This document shows, piece by piece, positions 13,301 to 25,556 of a stretch of 64,000 bases of DNA. The notes beneath the pieces are model-generated. The model was not told the origin of the DNA, did no database searches, and saw only the letters and a list, made by a program, of their open reading frames with translations. Every line of letters starts with the position of its first letter. Positions within the stretch are counted from its first letter, which is position 1. The position numbers and the translations under genes were made by a program. This stretch comes from Acanthopleura granulata (Eukaryota; Mollusca; Polyplacophora; Chitonida; Chitonidae), in NCBI GenBank assembly GCA_016165875.1, contig JABBOT010000002.1, positions 23,202,265 to 23,266,264 of the forward strand. Direction: 5' to 3'.

Positions 13301-13470
13301 TGTTGAGAAGATCCCTTTTTATCCTTGAGTATCACAAAGCTGACAAAGGCTCGGGCAATGCTTTGTAACTTTTTCCGCCCAAGTACTGAGGGGCGCATTA
13401 TTGACATGAGTTATAAAATGTGTTGAGCACAGTGCTATTGTTAGGTTTTACTATTGCATTCATTATTCAG
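7324..13470. other. 6 kb with no recognised gene
   Basis: Both strands are stop-rich. Short open frames here (for example 8355-8654 on +, 8638-8916 and 9494-9910 on -, 12615-12944 on -) show no domain or motif that I recognise. They are AT-biased and often overlap on opposite strands, as expected by chance. Poly-T-rich (about 10374-10398) and purine-rich (11460-11486) tracts are present. No SINE copy was recognised. Confidence 0.4.
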
Positions 13471-13625
13471 TCAGCATACCCATCCAGCTGATGTCAAATG
13501 GCAATTTACAGGTGATGTTATCCTTTATGTCTAACGTTTATGTTCACTCAGCATACAGATCCAGCTTTTGTCTAATAGGGATATCCATGTCACGTTATCA
13601 TGTATGCTTTAGGATTATATTCTGT
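13471..13625. repeat. Diverged 77-bp tandem duplication
   Basis: TCAGCATACCCATCCAGCTG at 13471 reappears as TCAGCATACAGATCCAGCTT at 13548, followed in both by TGTCWAATRG and a GTTATC-TTATGT-like end. That gives two diverged units 77 bp apart. Only the shared blocks are visible by eye. Confidence 0.5.
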
Positions 13626-16600
13626 TATCTATTTTTTTTTCTGATACGATAATATGTAAATTAATAACAATGTATTTTAGGCAAATACTCCGGCGGCCAT
13701 ATCGACTGTTATCTTGCTCATCGCACACTTTGCTAGCATAAATGTTCTTTATCATTTGTTCAAATATCTTGCAGCTTAATACTGACCTTTATATACAGCC
13801 AGCTTTTTTGTGAAAGCAATGTATTCAATAACAATACATAGCATAGCAGAAAGAGTAATAAGTTGTGCTTGTATGCGTGTCTTCAAAATTGGACTTGGCA
13901 TTTACTCAAACAATCACGACCTATTTAATATATGTGGTCATTTTGGAGATACCATACGAGATAAAAGCCGCATGTCTTACTGGAGTTCCATTGGGAAAGC
14001 AGAACGTCAACACCAAGATAATGTTTAAAGACACGTCATACAAGAAACGAACAACCATACAGAGGAGCCAAATGCCTTCGTCAAACGTTACAGACGACTG
14101 TATACTGCTCCGATTTTTGCCTTCAGGCTATTTTATAATATCATGTACTCTTTGAAGGATTATCCTTGAATGCTTTATAACCTCCAAAGTACCATAATGT
14201 GTCTCATTTATGCGTCTCGCTAATTTCTACCAGATACCAGATACAATACTGAAAACATATTGTAACCAGAGAAAACCGTGTGACCGGGAACTGGCTACTG
14301 ATAAATGTGCTTAGTGTCCTATCAGTTTGCACTCTTTATTGGGTTTTTGTGGCTGTTGCTTGGCGGACAAATTGTATTAGCAGGCTACATTAACATGCCC
14401 GTGCTAATTATTTTTCATTTTTGCTATTTACATATGTAGACTCGTTGATTTGTGTAAATTTTTCGGGGTTGGCGACAAAAGAATTTATCACGAATGCATC
14501 GGCCATGCCTTTCCCACGTACGTCAGAAAAGGACAGATTACAAATTAATTGTACAACAAATCGTGACGTCATGACAGGTGTATCTGTACTAACGAAACCA
14601 GTTTTCAAATGATAACATTCAGTTGTGTGTTTTTATTTGCTGTCTGCTTTGGTCCAAACATCGGAACAGCGTTTTGGGTGGTGAATTGGTTTAGTGTCCG
14701 ATCTAGCAGAAGGTTGTGGCGTTTGTGTGGCTAGGTACGATTGCTTGGAAGGGTGCCAGGTTGGCGATTTGCTGTGTAGTCGTGGCTTGATGACAGCCTC
14801 ACGGCTTTATTAGCAGCTCGCGGCCCTTTATCAACAGAAACAACATCTCGATGTTGAAATTTATCGCCGCTCTTCCCGAAGCTGCTTTCTGTTGTAGGTT
14901 ATTTATACGCCTAACAACTTGTGTCATCCTCAACCTGTCCTCGTGCATCCCGTTTTCACTTCTTTCAGCTATATTTGTTCCCATCCTCCTCTACTTATTC
15001 CCCTTGAGCATCATTAATTAACTCAATTAATACGTGTAATCTTCAAGGTGATTTTTTCTCAAGCAAAAAAGTCTGTGAGTGTGGCGTCCCGTTTACTTTC
15101 TATTCTCGTCACTACTTTATCTGAATGACGTCAATGCGGCTAGGGTTAGAGCGCGCATCTGTTCCTCGTTCCTCGCTTGTCTCGTGCGAATGACTTACGG
15201 CAGGCGGGTTGGGTTATCGTTCGTTTGCTTTCTTATACTTCATCCTCGCTTGGGAAATTTCCGACACCCCGATATCAAGTATTATGGGAATAAAGCTGCG
15301 TTTTGCGTGTTACCAAATGTATTTAACAACGTTTACAACGAACATTAAGAGATATTAATGATGGTCTTCGAACAGGTGTGGTTTTTCTGTATCCCATCAT
15401 CTGTTAGCTGCAGACACCAACTCTTCAACCTAGAACAAAAATAAACAAAAACATGTTTTAAGAGATATTTATGTTACTCTGTATGTATTTCAAAGGTAGA
15501 AAATAAAATTTGCTAGTGTGAACTAGAGGGAAATCTCGTTATGGTTAAACCATTCAGCATGAAATCGTGTTCAGATGACACGTAAGCATGCAGTAAATGA
15601 TTATTTAAAGCATTCTGTCCCGCCTTATGAGTTTATTGAACATCTTAGGCCTGCTTCTGTCATAAGCATTAAGATATTAAGGAAAGCTCAGGTGCACACA
15701 TATCAACACAAGGACGAACAATCCTCTCAGGCTGTTAGCCTTGTCTGCAAGCTTATGGTGGATTTATCACACAGTTGAATTCAGGACACTAGCACAAATC
15801 AGAAATATGGTCCACAATAAATTGTTTGTGAGCTACCCTTCCATTGAACTACTTCAAATGGGAAGTCAACATTCGAATGTCTAGAATGTGTTCTATTACT
15901 CTGTTAATGTGTGAAAATGAGACGGTTCATTTTTAAACAAAACACTAAAATTTCCACCTTTTATTAGCCCACCTTTTTTCCGCTAAACACACATTGCCTA
16001 TCATTCAGGCGGAATTTGATGCACGCACATTATATACCTTTTTGCATTCAGCCTTTCATTAACATGTGCCAGTATGTTGAAAGACGATTCAGTTTTGTTG
16101 TCAAGTAATCACATATTGCTGTTGACAACGTGTACAGAGAACATGCTGCCATTAACACAAATATTTTATATACATGCGCATTCTGACCTTATAGAAGACA
16201 TTACAAATTGCAAGTGCTGTTGCGCTATGCTCAGCTTCGACAGTTTTCTTACCTCGCTGGACTGCAAAATATTTTGCAGGGTTAGAACACGTTCGCCACA
16301 TTGCCGAAAAAGGACTAATCCAATTCGCTGCAACGTGTAACTAATTTTTTTGGTTTATGAAAATGCACTTTCGCAGTCTGCGAAACATGACACAAAGCAT
16401 GCTTCATTTCTTACATACTTTCACGTCCAACAAAAAGCCATAAGTATGACTCTTAAAATATCCTGAAGTACCTTAAAATAGCGTCTGACTAAGGTACCAT
16501 TTGCTGACATTGTATGCAGCATTTAGAAACGTTTGCCAACGTCAAACTGCATTGGTTACGCGGAAGATCTCTGACTTACATAGAAAACTGTTGTTTGAGG

Positions 16601-19600
16601 AAGTACTATTAAATTGAAGTATATCATTGTGTTATTTGCACAATAAAGGTTGCAAATAGATTTATTCTGATTATCTTCGTTTAACTACTAACTACCTAAC
16701 TGCATAGTTTTAAGAAGGAATACTGAACAGAGATACATAAAATACGTTTAAAGGTGATTGGACTGATTTACTATGGGAAGTGAAAGTATCACAGGGATCT
16801 GTCGCTCATGGTCCTGACCTCATTTTGTCGACTGAAGTTAATATCCCTGAATAGGTCGTAAATTAGATTGGTCCAGCAGAGCTGCGATACGCGATTCTGA
16901 CTGGCCTTTCACCTTTCGTATCTTTTTCGACCAACAGAAGAAAGAATCGGACTTCAATTTATCTGGATTTCGCTGGTCTAGTGGCTGTCACCTTCTCTAA
17001 AGTCGTAAATCTCACAGGCTGACAGGTAGCTGAGGTTATATGCATGCCAATGGTCTGGTGCCTGAATTTAATGAAAGATTTCACCCTCGGGGTTTGTGTT
17101 GAATTCTGCTAGAATTGTGCTATAGGAGATGAATTTCCATCGATTGGAAACTGACAAATTGATTACACACTGGAACAGACGGTCGATATTACGACCTAAC
17201 CTAGAAGAAGTTTATAGTTATTTTCTTTAACACTAATATCCGTCAGATTGTCTTATTCTTGGGAGAGGGTTGTAAGGTGATGTTTTATTGCCCTATTGTA
17301 TCAGAGCAAAGAAACGCTGTTGCCTGAACCTTAAACCAATTTCTCTATACAAGCTTGTCCCCTGTGCCCAGGGGCATAAGGGATCAATTTTATGGAGAAT
17401 TGCACAAAATTCACCTTCCGTTGCTTTCAGGCAGTGCACACAAAGACACCTCTGTGGCAATCACGTCTTGTTTTCGGAATAGTGCAGGTAATTACACTCA
17501 ATGTGCAGTTTATATGCGTCGTGTTACGTTTGGTTCACTGGCAGCGCTTCAGTGGCCTTAAACACCAAGAGCATCGCCTCAGTATAAGCTCAACGTACTT
17601 TGTGGACTCATTGACATCATGGCTGATTACTTAATCTGGGGACAAGAATAGAACAAACTTGGAATAAGGAAATCGAATATTTACATAAAACCTTTTAGAA
17701 TTCAAATAAGATGATAAAGCCCATTGGGCGGGATATAGTGGAGGCTGGCACGTTACCTCGTCAATAACGGGCCATTTTACCATTCATCGAGTTCATCTCC
17801 TCCCGCTTTTCACATGCGTTATTCATGTGCTAGGCATCTAAGGTGACTCATGTGTTACGCATTTATTAGATAAAATTAAGTATGTATTTTGAGGTGGTAT
17901 GTGATAATACCTGATATGTTTTGTTGTGGACAAATAATGATTGGGCCAAATTTTCATAATTTCCCAATTCATTAATCACCATTTTTTTGCAATCAAAACG
18001 CCAGTTTCATAAATACTTCGGTCAATGAGACGTAAATATAGAAAGCAGGAGTACATTTATTTCAAACTCGAAAGAGGTTTGAGCTGAAGCGCATATTTGT
18101 GATCAGGAGTTCGTATGAAATAAGTGTTTATTTGCGCATATCAGTTAAATGTGTCATGGAATTTTCCATGTTAAGTTATTTTGGGTGCACGGAAACAGGC
18201 TTGACAGACCGTTCTAACGATTATTTCTTGCACTCATGCTTTGCGAATGGATTGTCAAACATTCCAGCAATATCATTAGATTTCTTTTGAAGTCCCCAGG
18301 CTCCTTTTGAAATCTTAAATGCAGGTAAAGCATGTTAATTATACTAAAATTACCATTCTTTATTTCGTTTATTCTCGCCCCAAAACTAAGCGAAATGCCG
18401 ACCGATGTTAGGATTGTCAAATCAAACATCGTCATTGAGGTGCATTTATTCAAAGTAACACCTTGCGCCCAAACGTTCAGAACTTGGCACATACCTATAC
18501 ATGTGAAGACGGGGTATGCACGTGTACTTTGTAGTAGGGATGCTGAACGACGTTAATTGAGCGCATCTCTGGGGTCATAAGTAACCACAATATAAACCGA
18601 TCCGAATTAATCACCATATTCGTTACTTACTGGAATGTTGTGTAACGCCCGTATCTTTTCACTTTTTCACGTCACAGGTCATTTTAAGCTGAAGGTAGAG
18701 CAACACGGCCCTGGCAGAATATAAACTAGAGGAACACCGTCGTAAACACCCAATGGACTACTTAATGTTGCATAATCACCGGCTTTAAAAAATGTGTTTA
18801 TAGCTTGTCATTTTCATAAATGTTAATTGGCACAAGTTTAGTGTGCTTCTAGTGTGCTGCAAGCGCTGATGGGAGCAATCATCTTGCTTCTACACAAGAT
18901 ATGATAGGCATGACATGATGAATGATAGCTAGAGAACAATGCTGAATAATTTGTGTATCAAATTCCTTGTGCTGACATATTATGCTGCACTACAGGACAG
19001 TATTATTTATCACTAAGCAATCCCGTATAACCATGACACTTTACAGTCCCGATAACAAACACATGAGGTTTAGCACATAATTCTTGACATGGCACGAAAA
19101 CAGGGTGTACCACCAGGAATGAGCAACAGGTTACAGACATATTCCAGCCGTATGCGTTCCTGGCTAAATGACGCTGTTTATCTTGTCTTAATCACAACTG
19201 AAGTCACGTAGGCGCAGTTATGGTATGACGTTTAACAAAAATATGAAGAGGAGATGTTTTGCCCATAAAGTATATACAGTTGTACATTGAATTTTTGGTC
19301 AAGAGCAGAGAGCATTTAGGTCTAGAGGATCAATGGCTTGAGGCAATTTCATTGAATTCACCTTGAGTAACATTAGGAGTACTGCAGTGAAGAAGGGACA
19401 CATCATGTGAAATTGTAGCTTAAATTATGTTTCCTTCAGTACGATCTCTATATGACCTCCAGCCTGGCAAGCAGCCTTCATTATATTCATTCAACTCGAA
19501 CAATGGACGATAAAAAACTCAAACGAATGGCCTACCTACAAAATGATAAATTGCGCACCTTCATACGGGTTTTGATACAGGTTAGCGTATCTTGCAAGAA

Positions 19601-20200
19601 CAGCATGTATTCTTTGTATACTGTTCGTATTTTTAAGAATGACTTTGAAACATTGTCATTTTTGTGTAATTTATTTCCCTGATGAAGACAGACATAATTT
19701 CTTGAAACACTTGCGTATTCCAGTTTGCGAAGATGATTATGCGTGATGACATGTTATTTGTACGTGTCTCAAATCTTAATTCGAAGTAAGCAAATTCTTT
19801 CGATCTTTAAACGAAATTAAACTATATTGTCTTCGAACACATTTTCAACTGTTGTAAGTAGACATCTAAGGCGTCATCTTGATGTTGTTTTCCTTGGAAG
19901 GAACTGATGGTAAGAGGGATCTTAAATATTTGTAAATGTGTATGTGTCTATGGTAATTATCATTGCAATAACCACTTTCGCTTTCCTAACCCGGGTGGTA
20001 TTATCTGACCTCATCTAACTTGTACAAAATTACAGATAACCTCCCATGAAAGACTGCATATGTATAGTCTTGATACATCTTTTATTGCTAATGGAATAGT
20101 CCAAAGGCTTCGACCACCACCGCTACCAGTAAAGCTGGATTTGGTTTGTAGGCATGAATAATTGGATCAAGTAAGGCGTTTGAACTCAGCGCTAAGGAAC
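13626..20200. other. 6.5 kb with no recognised gene
   Basis: No domain, RNA gene, tandem array or SINE copy was recognised. Open frames are all under 100 residues and unremarkable. Frames such as 14408-14608 (-) and 14421-14612 (+) are open on both strands over the same bases, which argues for chance. Confidence 0.4.
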
Positions 20201-20206
20201 GGGTTC

Positions 20207-20214
20207 TGACGTCA
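20207..20214. promoter_or_regulatory. Full CRE palindrome
   Basis: A perfect TGACGTCA palindrome, the consensus for CREB/ATF-family factors, about 0.95 kb upstream of the proposed TATA box of the kinase gene. One 8-mer alone is weak evidence; it gains interest from the CRE-type sites nearer the proposed promoter. Confidence 0.3.
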
Positions 20215-21030
20215 GTTCCCTAGGTTCCATTGTAAACAGATCTGGAGGTTGTTGTAACGACCAGATGTCTCTTTGACCGAACTCGCATAAGCCCGAGAGT
20301 TAACCTGTTGCAGTGCTTCATCATGTCCCATTTGACTATTGAAGAGACGACTTCTGTTTTCCAGAGGTTGCGTTTACTATGGTAATTGGCAAAGCTTAAT
20401 TTTGACCACCTTTGTAGAGTAATTACACTAGAACATTGCTAATTGCAGACAGATCAAGTGACGGAAAATAAATCGATCATGATTTCCAGTTTAGTGGCAC
20501 ATTTTAGTAAACCTAACTCTCAGTCCACATGCCCAACAGTTAAGAGAAGATTCCTTCCAAATGCTGAGGAATGAGCGTCTCCAGAGGGTAGCACATTCGG
20601 TCAGCCTAACAAACATAGCGGTAAAGTTCCATTTTCCGCTCTATCCATACATTCTTGCAGCCAAAGCCGGAGCAGACTTTACTCTATTATCATCCAGTCT
20701 CTGTAGACCGTCTGTAGTAAACGCGCCTGGGATTGTGTGAGGAGATTCGCCTTTTTTCTTCCAGCGGCTAGAACATTATCGTGGATGTAGCGCGGATCCT
20801 TCAAGATACAGGATCAACCTATTTTCACGGGTACTTCGTAGGCGAATCAATAGAGGCGTCAGACACAGAATGCATGCTACCCTCCATCGGAGAGCTCTTT
20901 CTGCCCGCTTCTGAAAGCTTTGTATGCTGGGCGAAATCGATTTTCTATAGATCGATTAAGATGAGACTGGCCTATGTCCTCATGCCTGTCACTGACGATC
21001 AATACACGGAGAGGCCTTCAACAGATGGCT

Positions 21031-21164
21031 ATTGGCGAAGTCACACTGACGTCATGAACGCTCCAACCGCGAGCCTTGAAAACGAGGCAGATACGCGCGG
21101 CACTATTCGACCAAAATAGAAACTCTGCCAGCCATATGACATCATTGGCGAGCTACTCTATATA
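21031..21164 (+). promoter_or_regulatory. Candidate promoter of the SBK-like kinase gene
   Basis: In order the stretch holds an inverted CCAAT core (ATTGG, 21031-21035), a perfect CRE (TGACGTCA, 21047-21054) and a CRE-like TGACATCA (21137-21144). The last abuts a second ATTGG (21144-21148), and TATATA follows at 21159-21164. This spacing is typical of a TATA-dependent, cAMP/stress-responsive animal promoter. Initiation would be expected near 21190-21200, where ATCAGCCTTAC gives a plausible initiator. The assignment to the kinase gene 3.3 kb downstream rests on the donor site at 21451 and the acceptor at 24416. It is inference and needs transcript data. Confidence 0.4.
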
Positions 21165-21194
21165 CAAGAACTCGCCTGGGTTAGGTGTATAGAT

Positions 21195-21450
21195 CAGCCT
21201 TACGTCGGTTTTACTACGAGAGTCTCCAGCTGGCTGGTTAGAGAGACGACTAGAGACATGGAGCTGTAGCACTGCGCATAAGGCGTGTAAACTTAACCTA
21301 GACAGAAACTACTATCGTCTAGAGAAACCTGGCAAGCGAGCTGACTGTGTTCATTTTTACACACTACGTACACGTGGATGAGAAAACATCATACGTCCAG
21401 TGAACTGGCTTATACCACTGTCATGAAGAGTTCCTCTGGTTCCACAACAG
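21195..21450 (+). other. Predicted 5'UTR exon 1 of the kinase gene
   Basis: Between the TATA-proximal start region and a strong donor, CAG|GTATGT (exon ends 21450, intron GT at 21451-21452). It would be non-coding for the kinase. It holds a minimal upstream ORF, ATG GAG CTG TAG, at 21258-21269. A second ATG at 21423 would read through the splice into exon 2 and stop at 24437-24439. The start base is a guess; the donor is the best-supported boundary. Confidence 0.35.
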
Positions 21451-24416
21451 GTATGTGGTGTGATTGACAACTCTACCCCTGTCAATAAGACTAACCGTAA
21501 AGCCGTTATGCACATATTGTAGTTCGAGGCTATGTGATGGGCAGTTAATATTCTTGTATCCCTTATGACGAGACAAGCCATTTGTCATCTGCCAGTGTTC
21601 ATTGGTGGAATTTGTTTAGAAACATCAACTACTGAGCTTATTTTAGTTTATAGTCTGATGTCCACTTGCGATGTCTGATGAACACCCGGTTCCAAAAAAT
21701 ATATGGATGCCAGTGACGGCGTTTAAGTGTAGCAGTGAACAAAAAATCTAAGCAGTGGACAGACTATGCTTGTTTGAACAGCTTCCCGTTCCGACATTGA
21801 AGTGGTTAGCCAATTTAATGGTAGTGGAGTTGTGGAGGCGAAACCCCTGTCAAAGACACTGTACTAGCTATGTCCGTCTCTTTGGTTTCTGGTCACACTG
21901 ACACAGCTGCATACTGCCACGACAGAACATTGCTGCTGAAGATCCCAAGCAAATCCAGGTTGCAAATCAATTTGTTCGCGGAGAAAGTAAATCGCTCCTA
22001 TGAAGTAAAATTGTTTTTTGTATTTATTTCGTATTAGCACATTTATTAAAATGTGGAATCAAAAGTAAATACGGTGCTGTTATTTTTAGTGACTTACCCA
22101 GACTTACCCGACTTTCCCAATGCTATTTGTTTATGTGGAAGCACACACGAGACCTGAGATGAAGTGATCCCTTTTTTGTAGTAGTACCTCGGTAACTGTG
22201 GACTTGTGTCACCTTGTTAGCACACCATTGGACAACTGGGTGAGGGTGCAGATTTAGTGTGTCAGTATATCCAATGAATTGGCATTTCCTTAACCTCTTC
22301 ACTGTTGCTGTATGAACACATGTCTAATACTCATCGATATGGAATACTACCGTTGATTAAATCCTCAGTGAAACGCCTGATAGATTGCCAGGAGTAATCA
22401 AATACATTCCTGTATACTTACAGTAGATCGAACAAATCATCATCATCCTAGATGTTTGTGCGTTCCCATCTGTATATAGCTCAATCAGGCTTTCACTTTA
22501 GAAGAACATCTCTTTCAGTGGGGGATGGTTTCGTTGTTATAGGCAGTATATTGACATGTCCATATAGAGATGTGGTATAAGGCTTAGAGGACAAATCCAT
22601 GCTTGTCCCGATGACCATCTGCATAGGGCATCGTTATAGAAGTCAAACTGTCAATAACCTAAACTCTCCATTTCATTGACAACAATGTTATAATTGTGTT
22701 GTTACATAAATCTCGAGGGTTTTGTAAGTGCTGGGGTTAGAACACGTGCGGAGTATGAAACTACTCTAATTAGTGGTAAAATCCTCCAGGCGCAAACATT
22801 CGCCGTTAATTATTGGCTTCTAATTCGGCCTTGAAAGCTGCAATTGATCGAAACAAAAAGTGACCATAAGCCTTGGAGAAATGGGAAGATGAAATACCTT
22901 AATTATAGAATCATTAGGCTCCCTTTGTTTTCCCTTTGTATGAATCATAACTAATTATAGGGACAAATATAATGGCATCCCTTCAAACCCTTTAAAGCGA
23001 AAGAAGAAAGAAATTCTGATAGTTTTTGGTCAGCAGATAAATTAGTGCATTAAGATTTAAGAGCAATTTCCCCAGGCATTGAAGTGCTATTAAATGGAGA
23101 GAATGTATCTCTCTGAGTTTCAATTCCATAAAACGAAACAGAGGACGCCGTAATTAATATTGTATTGCAAGGAACACGTGCAAGGCGCATCCTAATTACA
23201 GACTCTCGCGAATGTCCATTCAACATTTGGCACATGCAAGTAAGCTTTACATTTACACCCAGGCTATATTTGAATAATAGAGCAGCTGGCCAACCGTTAT
23301 GTAATTAACTGGCCTAATAACCAGGTACATGCTAGAGCCTTCATCACAAGCTCACGTGAAATCATTCATGAATGCATCGATTCCTTCTGCCGCCGAATCC
23401 CAAATTGAGCTTGTTAATGCTCCCACCTTCGGTGCACACTGTTCTAAATAGATGACCGTAGGCCATCAATACCTGACACATTACGTGATCTGGACTCTTT
23501 TGGGAACCCATCTTTCTTCCGGTGGATAAATTACGTGTAATTTTCTGTATGTCTGTTGGGTTCGAAAAGGGTTAACGTGCCATGGTGGTATGTTCTTCGT
23601 CTTCGTGGTGTTCGTAGTGTGAGGGGGAAAAACTTGTCTATTGCTTTTTTTGAATCTTGCTTTTTGTAGACTGATGTCTACATCTGTGATAACTTCAGTG
23701 TCAGTTATCCTTTTCTGTTCTTATATTCTCCCGTTTTATTTGGCCATAACATCATCATTTGTCAATGTATAGCTATAAGAGTTACATGAGCATCTTCGTA
23801 AAACCCTGTCTGGATCTGTATATACAGTTAAACTTTCGCCTTATTAAATGCATTTCACCTTTTCCCTAGAGCAACACTACCTGTATTTTTGTCCCCATAG
23901 TTTCGAATATGCATGTTTGCCTTTATTTTTCAAAGAAAATACATTTTTGTTACCCGTTATGTCATCTACTTTTGTCTAAATACGAATCATACAATCCCTG
24001 AGATAACGTCAGAGTTTCCTCAAATAAGCTAATCGCAGCCCAGGAACTCTAGTGAAGGTTGACAAAGAGGTTTTGTGTATCGATCCGGCAGCATATTACG
24101 TCAAAGCTGATCATCTAACTGTGAAGTACACTAAAATAAAAACACACAGCCCGGAGAAACAGTGACAAATGGTGATAAATGATCGGTTGATGAGCGATGG
24201 GAGACAACGACTAGATTTCGGGGAAGCCTTTCACGCCATTTGCGAGTGTGCTAAAGTTAAATGTAACTGGACACCTCCACTAAATGTTCAAGGGCTTACA
24301 GCCATGCAAGATACACACTTTTTTTCTATTTTATAAAGGTCATGTATATATTCTGGTACCAATATTTCAAACTTTCACAAAACTGTTTTCATTTTTGTTT
24401 GCTTCCTTTTTTGCAG
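21451..24416 (+). other. Predicted intron in the kinase 5'UTR
   Basis: It begins GTATGT and ends in a long pyrimidine-rich run followed by TTGCAG (24411-24416), both good matches to animal splice consensus. The length is 2966 bp. The interior is AT-rich with no recognisable gene or repeat. The acceptor side is convincing; pairing it with the donor at 21451 is inference, since other donors upstream are possible. Confidence 0.4.
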
Positions 24417-24440
24417 GAGTCTTGAAGCCGAAGGTGTGAA

Positions 24441-24471
24441 ATGCATCGCTAGCTATTTCATGCTGCCTTGA
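24441..24471 (+). promoter_or_regulatory. Two three-codon upstream ORFs in the kinase leader
   Basis: ATG CAT CGC TAG (24441-24452) and ATG CTG CCT TGA (24460-24471) lie between the splice acceptor and the kinase start at 24525. Tiny uORFs so close to a main start usually lower translation and can make it depend on re-initiation. The sites are directly visible; the effect is inferred from general knowledge of uORFs. Confidence 0.5.
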
Positions 24472-24524
24472 AGCTTGGATAAGTGGATCGGCCAGAAGGT
24501 ATACTGCACCATTCCTCTCAAACA

Positions 24525-25556
24525 ATGAGCTCTGCAGCCCCAGCTGGAAGTATCAACAGAGACGAAAGTTTACAACTGTTAAACCTCAAAGAGCACTATG
24601 AAATCATCAAGGAACTTGGACGAGGGACGTATGGTAAGGTGGTGCAGGCCAAGTGTCGACACACAGGCGCAAAAATAGCGCTCAAAATACTTCCGAAATC
24701 GAACACGAAGATTAAAGAGTTTCAACGAGAGTTCAATTACAGTTATTTTCTCTCACCACATACCAACATCGTAGACACGTACAATGTGGCTTTTGAGACG
24801 CGAAGTTCGTACGTCTTTGCTCAAGAATTTGTGCCACTTGGGGATCTCTTTGAAGCCATCCCTCCTCAAGTCGGCTTGACAGAAAACCAGGCCAAAAACT
24901 GCATAAAACAGGTCGCCTCGGCTTTAGAATTTATGCACAGCAAGCACCTAGTGCACAGGGATATTAAACCAGAGAACATTCTAGTCTTTGATAACGATCT
25001 GACCAAGATTAAACTGATGGACTTCGGTATGACGCGAAAAGAAGGAACAGTGATACGGAAAATGAGCGGAAGTATTCCGTACACACCGCCTGAGATTTGT
25101 GAAGCGGTCCGAAATGAGAGCATTACTGTATCCATGAGCGGAGACGTATGGGCTTTCGGGGTGTTACTGTTCTGCATGCTGACGGGAAATTTTCCATGGG
25201 AACATGCGGATATCAGAGATGTATACTTTAATGAGTTCTCGGGATGGCAGAGAAGGAAAACTACAAAAATCCCGTCTCAATGGCGGAAATTCACGCCAAG
25301 ACTTATGCGTTATTTTCGCAAAGTGCTAGACGGGAAAGCGGACCGACGGTGTGGCGTGAAGGAAATCCAAAAGTACATTAATGACTCGTGGGTCATTCAG
25401 AGTAAAGACAATCACCAGAGTGAAGAGGAAGGCAGTGACAGCGGCAGTGATCATATGGAACAATTAACTACAATTCTGGCTGAGCATGGCATCAGCACAC
25501 AGGTGGATAAACGTCTGAGAGAGCGGCGAATCTCCGAGTGGTTACTGTCCTTCTAA
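24525..25556 (+). CDS. SBK-family serine/threonine protein kinase (SBK1-like)
   Basis: This encodes a 343-residue protein kinase that should transfer phosphate from ATP to Ser/Thr of protein targets; partners are unknown. All catalytic landmarks are present: glycine loop GRGTYG (32-37), ATP-anchoring Lys54 in ALK, helix-C Glu69, HRD (144-146) with Lys148 and Asn151, DFG (166-168), PPE in place of APE (188-190), DVWAFG (Asp207) and a late Arg275. The phrases IPPQVGL, LVHRDIKPEN, DFGMTR, IPYTPPE and GDVWAFGVLLFCMLTGNFPWE are diagnostic of the SBK group (SH3-binding-domain kinases). A Ser/Glu/Asp-rich stretch (299-309) follows the domain and could be a casein-kinase-2-type target. The frame opens 42 bases earlier at a GTG, right after an in-frame TAA (24480-24482). 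The first in-frame ATG (AACAATGA, A at -3) is the realistic start. The coding region has no introns. Activity is expected because no key residue is missing; orthology to SBK1 versus other SBK members is unresolved. Confidence 0.95.
   Translation: MSSAAPAGSINRDESLQLLNLKEHYEIIKELGRGTYGKVVQAKCRHTGAKIALKILPKSNTKIKEFQREFNYSYFLSPHTNIVDTYNVAFETRSSYVFAQEFVPLGDLFEAIPPQVGLTENQAKNCIKQVASALEFMHSKHLVHRDIKPENILVFDNDLTKIKLMDFGMTRKEGTVIRKMSGSIPYTPPEICEAVRNESITVSMSGDVWAFGVLLFCMLTGNFPWEHADIRDVYFNEFSGWQRRKTTKIPSQWRKFTPRLMRYFRKVLDGKADRRCGVKEIQKYINDSWVIQSKDNHQSEEEGSDSGSDHMEQLTTILAEHGISTQVDKRLRERRISEWLLSF

Noticed and set aside
20781..21119. 112-residue frame just upstream of the candidate promoter
   Set aside because: It would start at GTG, has no recognised domain, and runs through the CRE-containing region, so regulatory DNA is the better reading.
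24866..25177. Minus-strand frame inside the kinase gene
   Set aside because: Shadow of the kinase coding sequence.
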